Shown here piece by piece: positions 1 to 5,269 of a stretch of 5,849 bases of DNA. Each line of letters begins with the position of its first letter. Position 1 is the stretch's first letter. The translations under genes and the position numbers were made by a program. The stretch comes from Hyphomicrobiales bacterium. Lineage in GTDB: Bacteria; Pseudomonadota; Alphaproteobacteria; Rhizobiales; Devosiaceae. The notes under the pieces are model-generated. The model worked only from the letters and a program-made list of their open reading frames with translations, had not been told where the DNA came from and did no database searches. The stretch spans positions 1 through 5,849 of the forward strand of contig WFPQ01000082.1 of NCBI GenBank assembly GCA_015487515.1, in the 5' to 3' direction.

Positions 1-423
1 AACTTTACCCTTGGTTCAAGCCGTACCGGGCAATTGCAGGGTAGTGGCGTATCGGTTCTTCTGCCTCCGGTTCCCATCGGACAGGCCCCGGCCGACCCTG
101 GCCAGGCCATCGACCTTATGACCTCGGCCAGCATTGAAACACAGGGAGACGGGCAAAAAACCGATCACGAGGGAGAAAGATCCATATGGGTGGTGCAGAT
201 CGGGGCCTCGCCAACCGCCCAGGCGGCAGAGCAATTACTGAGCAATGCCACCAGCAAGATTTCGGCCCTGGAAAATTATCGCTCGTACGTGGAGCAGTTC
301 AGCAAGACCGGACGCACCTTCTTCAGGGCCAGGTTCACCGGCTTTGCCGAGCGCGAACAGGCCATCAACATGTGCGAGGAAATAAAACAGAACAACATCA
401 GTTGCCTTGCGGTTCAAAGCTGA
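1..423 (+). CDS. SPOR-domain protein, C-terminal part; probably a DacA-type D-alanyl-D-alanine carboxypeptidase (5' end outside window)
   Basis: The reading frame is open from the first base to a TGA at 421-423, giving 140 residues of a longer protein. Residues 1 to about 60 are a polar, low-complexity linker. Residues about 62-140 form a SPOR domain: it opens with IWVVQIGA, has a central FFRARFTGF strand, and ends in a helix and the strand NISCLAVQS, with the usual Cys pair (MCEEIK and SCLAV). SPOR domains bind denuded septal peptidoglycan, so the protein acts in the periplasm at the division site. In many alphaproteobacteria a SPOR domain with this RARFTGF-like core and C-terminal Cys sits at the end of a penicillin-binding D,D-carboxypeptidase, so DacA is the best guess. 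The catalytic part (SxxK, SxN, KTG) is not in view, so the enzyme identity is inference; the SPOR call itself is firm. A TTG at 34 is an internal codon, not a start. Confidence 0.85.
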   Translation, partial: NFTLGSSRTGQLQGSGVSVLLPPVPIGQAPADPGQAIDLMTSASIETQGDGQKTDHEGERSIWVVQIGASPTAQAAEQLLSNATSKISALENYRSYVEQFSKTGRTFFRARFTGFAEREQAINMCEEIKQNNISCLAVQS

Positions 424-474
424 GGGCGAAAACAAAACAGAACACACAGGGAAAACATCGAGTAACGAGTAAAC

Positions 475-479
475 AGGAG
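475..479 (+). promoter_or_regulatory. Shine-Dalgarno for the 96-residue gene
   Basis: AGGAG lies seven bases before the GTG at 487. It decides the choice of this non-ATG start and supports the downstream short frame being translated. Confidence 0.7.
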
Positions 480-486
480 TATCCCG

Positions 487-777
487 GTGAGCAAGATATC
501 ATCACTGACCGAACTGGCGAATTTTGTTGCAGGATCAAACCCGGACCCGGTCCATGACACCAAGGGCAGGCAGAGTTTCTGGCGAGCCTACAGGCGGATC
601 GCGGCCGAAGGCTTCAAGGGCGGCCAGCCGGCAGGAGTATCAGAGCTTTTGGCAACGGTAATGGCAATTTCAGCCCGCACCCGCCGAATGATGGCGCCAA
701 GAACCCACATAGAACTTGATGTGTTCAACCCGGCTGGAAAACGGGCTGTCCATCTTATAATGGGCAATGGCGAATAA
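487..777 (+). CDS. Conserved-looking small protein of unknown family, 96 residues
   Basis: It starts at GTG 487, seven bases after AGGAG, and ends with TAA at 775-777. I do not recognise the family. The protein is soluble, with no signal peptide or membrane segment. It has an N-terminal helix-like part (SLTELANFVAGS), a basic aromatic stretch (QSFWRAYRRIAAEGF, about residues 29-43), a likely helix SELLATVMAISARTRRMM (about 52-69), and a C-terminal strand-rich part (IELDVFNPAGKRAVHLIM). It lies 63 bases after the SPOR-domain gene on the same strand with no visible terminator between, so co-transcription is plausible. It faces mipZ tail to tail, 58 bases away. The start signal and sensible composition argue for a real gene; the function is open. 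Confidence 0.72.
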   Translation: MSKISSLTELANFVAGSNPDPVHDTKGRQSFWRAYRRIAAEGFKGGQPAGVSELLATVMAISARTRRMMAPRTHIELDVFNPAGKRAVHLIMGNGE

Positions 778-835
778 AGACGCGGCCTTGTGCTTTCATG
801 ACTGCGTGCTTTACTTGACCAGGTACGAGCCCCCC

Positions 836-1747
836 TCAACCAGGTCCGGGCATCATGTGCCTGAAGACCAGCGGCCCCTCCCTTCTGGATCTTGACCAGT
901 CCCTGCGGGCCTGGCGACGGTTTCTTGCCCTGGTGCTTATGGGAAGATGCAACTCTTCAACGAGGCTGCGATATTCCTTGTGAGCGCTCATGTTGGGCAT
1001 GCTGGCCATGTTGCCTATGGCAGGATCATCAAGCGGATCAAAAACACTCATTCCAATGGGAAACAGGGAACGGAATACAACCCTCTCGCCAATTCCGTGT
1101 GCCACCCGGGCTCCAAGGCGGGTCGCAAGCTGATTTATGCCGCTTTGCACAAGGCGCATGTTGCGAGAGGAAAGCATGGAAATCCTGTTGCGGACCAGAA
1201 TCCAGTCGATGGTCTGACCGTCAATGGCCAGTCTTTCCTTGCGGGCCCGCTGCACCAGGCGTGCATAGTGACTGAGTTCCCTGGGCTCGCCGTTCTGCGG
1301 ATCTATGCGGGCCAGGACATTAAGGTCCAGCAAGCTGTCATTCAGAGGGGTAATCAGGGTGTCGGCCAGGGAATGGGCAAGACGGGTCAGGTTGGTATCA
1401 AAACCCGGGGTATCGATAATCAGAAAGTCATAATCATCCTCTACCTGGGAAATGGCATGGGCAAATACCTCGAATTCCTGGCGGCAGTTCCGGGACACGG
1501 AATCCCCATCGGAAACGGGCAAGTGGTAGTGGGTACTCTGGGGAAGTTGCAGACCATGGGCCTTTACCCAGTCACTGCGGTTCCTGATATATTGGGTCAG
1601 TGTCTGCTGGCGGCTGTCCACATCGATGGTTGCGACCCTGAAGTCCTGGTATAAAAGAAAAACAGCCAAATGAAATGCGGTAGTAGACTTGCCCGAACCC
1701 CCCTTTTCATTCCCCAGAACTATAACATGAGCCCCGCTTTCCGTCAT
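836..1747 (-). CDS. mipZ: Division-plane positioning ATPase MipZ (ParA/MinD superfamily), 303 residues
   Basis: MipZ forms an ATP-dependent dimer on DNA, is seeded at the poles by ParB, and inhibits FtsZ polymerisation so that the Z ring forms at midcell. The sequence shows the deviant Walker A motif GNEKGGSGKST (residues 12-22, signature Lys15), the IDVDSRQQT switch region (41-49), the Walker B/switch II FLIIDTPGFD (108-117), then TPLNDSLLDLNVL and WILVRNR typical of MipZ, and RVVFRSLFPIG near the C-terminal part. These blocks match MipZ rather than ParA or MinD. The ATG at 1747 is chosen because GGAGG lies five bases upstream (1753-1757) and the Walker motif follows at the expected distance. 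The last 33 residues form an Arg-rich tail (10 Arg) that seems extra compared with the 270-280 residues usual for the family. It is transcribed away from the DUF1489 gene's terminator, probably from its own promoter. Confidence 0.94.
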   Translation of the reverse strand: MTESGAHVIVLGNEKGGSGKSTTAFHLAVFLLYQDFRVATIDVDSRQQTLTQYIRNRSDWVKAHGLQLPQSTHYHLPVSDGDSVSRNCRQEFEVFAHAISQVEDDYDFLIIDTPGFDTNLTRLAHSLADTLITPLNDSLLDLNVLARIDPQNGEPRELSHYARLVQRARKERLAIDGQTIDWILVRNRISMLSSRNMRLVQSGINQLATRLGARVAHGIGERVVFRSLFPIGMSVFDPLDDPAIGNMASMPNMSAHKEYRSLVEELHLPISTRARNRRQARRDWSRSRREGPLVFRHMMPGPG

Positions 1748-1752
1748 GCCGT

Positions 1753-1757
1753 CCTCC
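1753..1757 (-). promoter_or_regulatory. Shine-Dalgarno of mipZ
   Basis: GGAGG on the minus strand lies five bases before the ATG at 1747. It decides this start against the in-frame codons further upstream, up to 1885, whose translation would add 46 residues unlike MipZ. Confidence 0.75.
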
Positions 1758-1855
1758 GCTATGGCCTGATGGCCCGATGGGAAATCCATCAAGCCGGAAC
1801 AAAATCGGAACCTGGTACTGAACTGCCAATACCAAAGGCCCCGGCCCCCGCGAAT

Positions 1856-1885
1856 AACATACTGTCCAAAACAAAACACAAACAA
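1856..1885 (-). promoter_or_regulatory. Possible mipZ promoter
   Basis: On the minus strand TTGTTT (1885-1880) and TATGTT (1861-1856) are 18 bases apart, giving a leader of about 100 bases to mipZ. The match to a sigma-70 promoter is modest. It sits between the DUF1489 terminator and mipZ, where a promoter is required if mipZ is transcribed separately. Confidence 0.25.
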
Positions 1886-1936
1886 GTGATGCAGGCAATA
1901 GTTTGCAAAAAATGCTTAACGGCAAAAACATATTGT

Positions 1937-1967
1937 AAAAAGGAGGCAGAAGCCTTTTTTCAAGGCT
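1937..1967 (-). terminator. Terminator after the DUF1489 gene (hairpin with T-runs on both strands)
   Basis: Read on the minus strand, AGGC-TTCT-GCCT (1955-1944) is followed by CC and TTTTT (1941-1937). An alternative stem, AGCCTT/AAGGCT (1967-1962 with 1956-1951), shares its distal arm. The plus strand also reads AGGC-AGAA-GCCT followed by six T (1955-1960), so it could work in both directions. It lies about 12-40 bases after the DUF1489 stop. The stems are short, so efficiency is uncertain. Confidence 0.5.
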
Positions 1968-1978
1968 GGCGTCCCGAA

Positions 1979-2407
1979 CTAGATTAGGCCCATTTTTGCA
2001 AGTTCGGATGCCAGTTCCAGGTCATTATCGCCGTTTCTGCCAAGGTCAAGATCAGCCGGGGCATCCCGCTGTTCAAGATAACGCCAGCCCTGAAAGGGGC
2101 GCCTTGGCAGGGGAACGGTTCTCGTCAGTTGCGGGGCAAGCACAATGTCGCAGCATTTCCTGCCTTCTTCATCCGTTGTGGCCAGAAGGGCCATGACCGG
2201 CTGACGGCAACAAATGGCACCCCTGATGACCCAGAACAGGGAGCCCTGTCCCGAGACAATCTCCGGCGCCCGCCTGGGGCGCATGCGGGTACGGTGCACA
2301 TGAAAAAGCCCTTCCATTCCCGGCACCGAAACAAGGCGGCTCCTGCGCAATGATTGCAATTGCTCGAAGGAAGAAATTCCAACACACAATTTTATCAGGT
2401 TTATCAT
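1979..2407 (-). CDS. DUF1489 family protein, 142 residues
   Basis: The N-terminus MINLIKLCVGISSFEQL, the central GSLFWVIRGAICCRQ (about residues 55-69) and the signature RPFQGWRYLEQRDAPADL (about 103-120) match the DUF1489 family, a set of alphaproteobacterial proteins of about 140 residues with no established function that I know of. It is cytosolic, with no signal or membrane segment, and has five cysteines including two CC pairs (66-67 and 85-86). The start at ATG 2407 fits the family N-terminus; an AGGA (2422-2419) lies 11 bases upstream, a little far. The gene begins 42 bases after the gst stop, so the two are probably one operon, and it is followed by a hairpin with T-runs. Family assignment is from recognised motifs; no role is claimed. 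Confidence 0.88.
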   Translation of the reverse strand: MINLIKLCVGISSFEQLQSLRRSRLVSVPGMEGLFHVHRTRMRPRRAPEIVSGQGSLFWVIRGAICCRQPVMALLATTDEEGRKCCDIVLAPQLTRTVPLPRRPFQGWRYLEQRDAPADLDLGRNGDNDLELASELAKMGLI

Positions 2408-2449
2408 TGGCCATTTAATCCTGCGTCAAAATCATTTGAGACCATATGA

Positions 2450-3118
2450 TCATCCGGACTGCTGCCTTGCCTGTATGAAATCGATTTCATCTTCCTGAAC
2501 GATCCAGCTTTCCTCAAGGGCGGCTTCCAGCCATTCTTCAAAGGCATCAAGGGCAAAAATGGCGGCAAAATATTGCCTGAGCCGGTCGGAAACGGCGATA
2601 TCATAGGTCTTTATGCGCGCAGCAACCGGGGCAAACATGGCATCGGCGGCACAAAATTCCCCAAACAGGAAATCACCCCGGGACTTTTTGAGCAGCCCTC
2701 CTAGCAAATCTTCAAGCCCGCTGATGTCCTGAGTTATTTCATCAGCACTGACCCGACCCGGAAAAGAAGCCCTGAGGTTCATCGGAGCCGCATTTCTTAT
2801 GGCAGCAAAACCGGCATGCATCCTTGCGCTGGCCATCCGGGCCATGGCGCGGGATTCCCCATCCCCGGGCCAGATTGGCCTGCCGGGAAATTTTTCAGCC
2901 AGATATTCGATGATGGCAATGGTTTCCCCGATTACCAGGCCGTCATCCTGTAATACCGGGACAAAGCCGAAGGGCGTGCGCCTGTTGAGATTCTGCTTCC
3001 AGTCCGGACCGTTGAGCAGGATCAGTTCTTCTTCGAACTCGATGGCAAAATGCTTCATCACCAGCCATGGCCGCAGTGACCAGCTGGAATAATTCTTGTT
3101 CCCGATCAGCAGTTTCAT
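2450..3118 (-). CDS. Glutathione S-transferase family protein, 222 residues
   Basis: A cytosolic GST fold. The thioredoxin-like N-terminal domain (about 1-80) opens MKLLIGNKNYSSWSLRPWL. The SSWS cluster (residues 11-14) is where the catalytic Ser is expected, followed by the cis-Pro loop FVPVL (Pro54) and the glutathione-binding GETIAI (Glu65-Thr66; most relatives have Glu-Ser here). The helical C-terminal domain (about 88-222) includes the FLFGEFCAADAMFAPV helix with its conserved Asp159. This SSWSLRPWL type is common in proteobacteria as a stand-alone enzyme without a defined substrate, so conjugation, isomerisation or thiol reduction cannot be told apart here. The ATG at 3118 is preceded by GGAGG at six bases (3129-3125). 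It is first gene of a likely pair with the DUF1489 gene. A tandem repeat and an upstream terminator lie just before it. Confidence 0.92.
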   Translation of the reverse strand: MKLLIGNKNYSSWSLRPWLVMKHFAIEFEEELILLNGPDWKQNLNRRTPFGFVPVLQDDGLVIGETIAIIEYLAEKFPGRPIWPGDGESRAMARMASARMHAGFAAIRNAAPMNLRASFPGRVSADEITQDISGLEDLLGGLLKKSRGDFLFGEFCAADAMFAPVAARIKTYDIAVSDRLRQYFAAIFALDAFEEWLEAALEESWIVQEDEIDFIQARQQSG

Positions 3119-3124
3119 ATGTTG

Positions 3125-3129
3125 CCTCC
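3125..3129 (-). promoter_or_regulatory. Shine-Dalgarno of the gst gene
   Basis: GGAGG on the minus strand, six bases before ATG 3118, fixes this start and excludes the longer in-frame upstream reading. Confidence 0.75.
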
Positions 3130-3149
3130 ATCACATAATTGAGCGGGAG

Positions 3150-3177
3150 AGTATCTTGCAAAAATGATTTCTTGCAA
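3150..3177 (-). promoter_or_regulatory. Possible gst promoter inside the tandem repeat
   Basis: TTGCAA (3177-3172) and GATACT (3155-3150) on the minus strand are 16 bases apart, each matching four of six consensus bases. A start near 3143 would give a leader of about 25 bases. A promoter is expected here because the terminator at 3191-3214 should block read-through from the small gene upstream. Confidence 0.35.
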
Positions 3178-3200
3178 AATGATTTCTTGCAAAAAAAATG
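3156..3200. repeat. Tandem repeat, about 15-16 bp, two full copies plus a partial third
   Basis: The unit reads TTGCAAAAATGATTTC (3156-3171), then TTGCAAAATGATTTC (3172-3186), then a partial TTGC-A8-TG (3187-3200). Copies differ only in the length of the A-run (5, 4, 8), as expected from slippage. TTGCAA is itself palindromic. The partial copy doubles as the T-run of the neighbouring minus-strand terminator, and the block spans the candidate gst -35 element. Confidence 0.85.
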
Positions 3201-3214
3201 CGCCGAACGGCGCA
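3191..3214 (-). terminator. Rho-independent terminator of the 33-residue gene
   Basis: On the minus strand TGCGCC-GTTC-GGCGCA (3214-3199) is a perfect six-pair GC-rich stem with a four-base loop, followed at once by eight T (3198-3191). It lies 55 bases after the stop of the small gene at 3270 and upstream of gst, so it separates the two units. This is the strongest terminator in the window. Confidence 0.85.
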
Positions 3215-3269
3215 GCATCACCCATGATCAGCATGGACGCTCAACAGGAAACTGACATTTACAAAAACA

Positions 3270-3371
3270 TCAGGAGCCGGACAATACTGAAATAACAAGA
3301 CCTAGGCCGACGAGACAGAGAAATGTCCAACTGGCGGTGCGCCAGCAAACGTTCTTTACCCGATCCTGCAT
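3270..3371 (-). CDS. Small single-span membrane protein, 33 residues, unknown family
   Basis: The ATG at 3371 is preceded by GGAGG at seven bases (3383-3379) and the frame ends with TGA at 3272-3270. The product has a short basic head (MQDRVKNVCWRTAS; Arg4, Lys6, Arg11) and one hydrophobic helix of about 18 residues (WTFLCLVGLGLVISVL), ending in SGS. The positive-inside rule predicts the N-terminus in the cytoplasm. I recognise no family. It sits alone between mgtE and gst with its own upstream CtrA-type box and GANTC site and its own downstream terminator, giving a predicted transcript of roughly 210 bases. The combination of strong Shine-Dalgarno, clean helix, promoter and terminator makes a real gene likely despite its size. 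A 65-residue in-frame reading from 3467 is rejected because it runs through the promoter. The function is unknown; small one-helix proteins often modulate a larger membrane complex. Confidence 0.7.
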   Translation of the reverse strand: MQDRVKNVCWRTASWTFLCLVGLGLVISVLSGS

Positions 3372-3378
3372 ATGAAAA

Positions 3379-3383
3379 CCTCC
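3379..3383 (-). promoter_or_regulatory. Shine-Dalgarno of the 33-residue gene
   Basis: GGAGG on the minus strand, seven bases before ATG 3371. It is as good as that of mipZ or gst and is the main evidence that the short frame is translated. Confidence 0.75.
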
Positions 3384-3406
3384 GTCCTGCTTGATGCTCA
3401 TACTCA

Positions 3407-3443
3407 ACGATACGGCGAGTCTGCCCGTTAACGGTTCATTAAC
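3407..3443 (-). promoter_or_regulatory. CtrA-type box, GANTC site and candidate -10 upstream of the 33-residue gene
   Basis: GTTAA-N7-TTAAC occupies 3427-3443 and reads as a full CtrA site (TTAA-N7-TTAAC) on either strand. A GAGTC, a target of the cell-cycle methylase CcrM (GANTC), is at 3417-3421. On the minus strand a candidate -10, TATCGT (3412-3407), is placed so that the box covers the -35 position (17-base spacer). This is the usual arrangement of CtrA-activated promoters. Transcription would start near 3400, leaving a leader of about 30 bases. The box is seen; binding by CtrA is inferred. Confidence 0.65.
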
Positions 3444-3451
3444 GAATGGGA

Positions 3452-3465
3452 GTTGCTTGTGCAAC
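3452..3465. repeat. Inverted repeat beside the CtrA box
   Basis: GTTGC-TTGT-GCAAC is a perfect five-pair inverted repeat nine bases from the box. It could be a second operator or a minor hairpin in the mgtE 3' region. Confidence 0.5.
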
Positions 3466-3490
3466 ATACAAATTTGTCACAGTGGAAAAC

Positions 3491-3517
3491 TTGCAGGCCA
3501 TTGTCAGCTGACTGCAA
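3491..3517 (-). repeat. Nested inverted repeat after mgtE, possible weak terminator
   Basis: TTGCAG (3491-3496) pairs with CTGCAA (3512-3517), and the ten-base palindrome GTCAGCTGAC (3503-3512) overlaps the right arm. On the minus strand the stem is followed by GTTTTCC. It lies 34-60 bases after the mgtE stop, where a terminator is expected, but the stem and T-run are both poor. Confidence 0.35.
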
Positions 3518-3550
3518 AAACCGCCAGATACGGGAAAAGTCATGACAGGT

Positions 3551-4966
3551 TCAAACCAGGCCGAACCACATGGATGCAAGACCGAGGAATACAAAAAATC
3601 CTACCACGTCCGTAACCGTTGTCACAAAGGCACTGGAAGCAACGGCCGGATCGGCTCCGAACCTTTCAAGTCCCAGGGGAATGAGTATGCCTGAAATTCC
3701 TGCTGCCAGCATGTTGGCGATCATTGCAAGGCCTATCACCATTCCAAGGGCAATATTGGCAAACCAGATTGCTGCAACCAGGCCGGTTATCAGGGCAAAT
3801 ATCACCCCGTTGGCCAGGCCGACAAGGGTTTCGCGCATTATCAGGCGGCGAATGTTGAACTGATCCAGTTCCCGGGTGGAAAGGGCCCTTACGGTAACGG
3901 TCATGGTCTGGGTTCCCGCATTGCCCCCCATGGAAGCAACTATGGGCATCAGAACGGCAAGCGCCACCATTTGCTGCAGGGTGGCATCAAACATGCCGAT
4001 TACGAGGGAAGCAAGAACTGCCGTAACCAGGTTTATCAAAAGCCAGGTTATGCGGCTGCGCACCGCTTCAAGGACGTTGCCGGAAATCTCCTCATTGCCG
4101 ACCCCGGCCAGGTGCAGAATGTCTTCTTCTGCCTCCTGGTGTATTACATCGACCATGTCATCGACGGTCAGGATACCCACCATGCGATGATCTTCATCGA
4201 CCACGGCCACTTCCACCAGATCAAAGCGCTCAAAGATCCGGGCTGCATCTTCCTGATCCTCACTGGCCGAAACCTCGATGATATCGCTGGACATTATGTC
4301 AGCGATCTTTTCCGTGCGCCGGGCCCTTAAAATCCTGTCCAGGGGAACGGTGCCGATCAGCACCTGCTTCTGGTCAACCACGTAGAGCTGATGGAATTCG
4401 GTTGGCAGATCCTCGGTAAAGCGCATGTAATCTATGGTCTGGCCCACATTCCAGTGGGGGGGGATGGCCACGAACTCGCTCTGCATGCGCCGGCCGGCGC
4501 TTTCTTCGGGAAAATCCAGGGAACGGCGCAGGGAAAGGCGTTCGAATTCGGGGACCAGGGCCAGGATTGCATCCCGATCGGCCTGCTCGATATCCTCCAG
4601 TATGAATACCGCATCGTCGCTGTCGATGTTGGTCACCCCCCGGGCAATCTCCCGGTTTGGCAGTTGTTCGATCAGGTCAACACGTACCGCCTCATCGACC
4701 TCCGTGAGGGAAGAATAATCAAAATCATCCCCCAGCAACTGAATAAGCGCCAGCCTGTTATCAGCATTTATCGCCTCAAGAATATCACCGAAGTCCGCTT
4801 CCGGCACCCCGGCAAACATTTCCTGCAGCTTCCTGGCGTCTTTTCTGGAAATCAGTTCACAGGCCTTTTTGACCCACTCTTCGTTGAGGCGGTCATCCTG
4901 TGAACGCCATGGAGACTGCCTGAGACGGCTTGGCCGGCTTTCCATAACTTCAACCTGCTCATTCAT
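3551..4966 (-). CDS. mgtE: Magnesium transporter MgtE, 471 residues
   Basis: MgtE is a homodimeric, Mg2+-gated inner-membrane channel for magnesium uptake. All parts are present: the superhelical N domain (about 30-155), two CBS domains (about 161-215 and 225-280; the second contains VDEDHRMVGILTVDDMVDVI), the plug helix (about 280-303), and five membrane helices (about 306-325, 333-350, 381-402, 405-430, 441-469). The family signature SMGGNAGTQ follows helix 2, and the last helix carries TTVTDVVGFFVFLGLA, whose Asp453 corresponds to the pore Asp that binds Mg2+. The length is typical. ATG 4966 is preferred because GGAG (4979-4976) lies nine bases upstream. A GTG at 4987 would add seven residues but has no good ribosome site. 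It is flanked by gaps of 179 and 357 bases, so it is probably monocistronic. Acidic residues in the N and CBS domains fit Mg2+ sensing by the protein itself. Confidence 0.96.
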   Translation of the reverse strand: MNEQVEVMESRPSRLRQSPWRSQDDRLNEEWVKKACELISRKDARKLQEMFAGVPEADFGDILEAINADNRLALIQLLGDDFDYSSLTEVDEAVRVDLIEQLPNREIARGVTNIDSDDAVFILEDIEQADRDAILALVPEFERLSLRRSLDFPEESAGRRMQSEFVAIPPHWNVGQTIDYMRFTEDLPTEFHQLYVVDQKQVLIGTVPLDRILRARRTEKIADIMSSDIIEVSASEDQEDAARIFERFDLVEVAVVDEDHRMVGILTVDDMVDVIHQEAEEDILHLAGVGNEEISGNVLEAVRSRITWLLINLVTAVLASLVIGMFDATLQQMVALAVLMPIVASMGGNAGTQTMTVTVRALSTRELDQFNIRRLIMRETLVGLANGVIFALITGLVAAIWFANIALGMVIGLAMIANMLAAGISGILIPLGLERFGADPAVASSAFVTTVTDVVGFFVFLGLASMWFGLV

Positions 4967-4975
4967 GACGGAAAA

Positions 4976-4979
4976 CTCC
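4976..4979 (-). promoter_or_regulatory. Shine-Dalgarno deciding the mgtE start
   Basis: GGAG on the minus strand lies nine bases before ATG 4966. The alternative GTG at 4987 has no comparable site. Confidence 0.6.
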
Positions 4980-5122
4980 GGTTTCACTCACCACCAGCAG
5001 GTCGGGGCAACCAGACTTGCCAGTGCTTTCAGATAACATGGTTAGACGAGTTTGCCAGAAATGGTAAGAAATGAATCAGACCATGCCGAAAATCTCAAAG
5101 GCAACAAACGGTAACATCAGGA

Positions 5123-5150
5123 GTTATAAAAACCAAAACAGGACCGTAAA
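5123..5150 (-). promoter_or_regulatory. Possible mgtE promoter
   Basis: TTTACG (5150-5145) and TATAAC (5128-5123) on the minus strand are 16 bases apart; the -10 matches five of six consensus bases and the -35 four of six. The leader would be about 150 bases. If this is the promoter, the stem-loops at 5165-5269 lie outside the mgtE transcript. Confidence 0.3.
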
Positions 5151-5164
5151 AACACCCGCTCACG

Positions 5165-5178
5165 GCCTTGGCCAAGGC
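5165..5178. repeat. Perfect 14-bp palindrome
   Basis: GCCTTGGCCAAGGC reads identically on both strands. Its right part overlaps the left arm of the long stem-loop at 5174-5222, so the two structures exclude each other. It could be a dimeric protein site. Confidence 0.6.
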
Positions 5179-5222
5179 AGGAGCCGCAAAACAATAGCAA
5201 AGCTTTTTGCAGTTCCTGCCTT
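5174..5222. repeat. Long imperfect stem-loop, 18 positions
   Basis: Bases 5174-5191 pair with 5205-5222 in one register: nine perfect pairs (AAGGCAGGA/TCCTGCCTT), a G-T wobble, a C-G pair, one mismatch, then six perfect pairs (GCAAAA/TTTTGC), closing a 13-base loop. No T-run follows on either strand, so it is not a standard terminator. A smaller hairpin, CTGCC-TTCT-GGCAG (5216-5229), competes for the right arm. Confidence 0.7.
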
Positions 5223-5229
5223 CTGGCAG

Positions 5230-5269
5230 CTTTGTGTGCCCGGGCAGGCTTTTCAAAAGGCACATAAAG
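5230..5269. repeat. Second stem-loop, 11 pairs
   Basis: CTTTGTGTGCC (5230-5240) pairs with GGCACATAAAG (5259-5269) with a single G-T wobble, around an 18-base loop. CTTTT-C-AAAAG (5249-5259) overlaps the loop and right arm as an alternative. It begins 54 bases after the SPOR gene stop on the minus strand. Confidence 0.65.

Noticed and set aside
795..821. GTGCTTT direct repeat between the convergent gene ends
   Set aside because: Only seven bases, two copies, no hairpin or T-run; chance is sufficient.
947..1654. Long plus-strand frame of 235 codons
   Set aside because: Lies wholly antisense to mipZ, whose product has unmistakable ATPase motifs; the antisense protein has no recognisable features or ribosome site.
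1748..1885. 46-residue N-terminal extension of MipZ
   Set aside because: Not MipZ-like, and GGAGG is placed correctly for the ATG at 1747.
1903..1914. TTGC-A-run-TG motif before mipZ like the tandem repeat before gst
   Set aside because: Short, low-complexity and also present inside the DUF1489 coding region, so a shared operator is not supported.
3372..3467. Upstream extension of the 33-residue protein to 65 residues
   Set aside because: It would run through the CtrA-type box and candidate -10, while the ATG at 3371 has its own strong Shine-Dalgarno.
4391..4903. Plus-strand frame of 170 codons
   Set aside because: Antisense shadow of the mgtE N and CBS domains.
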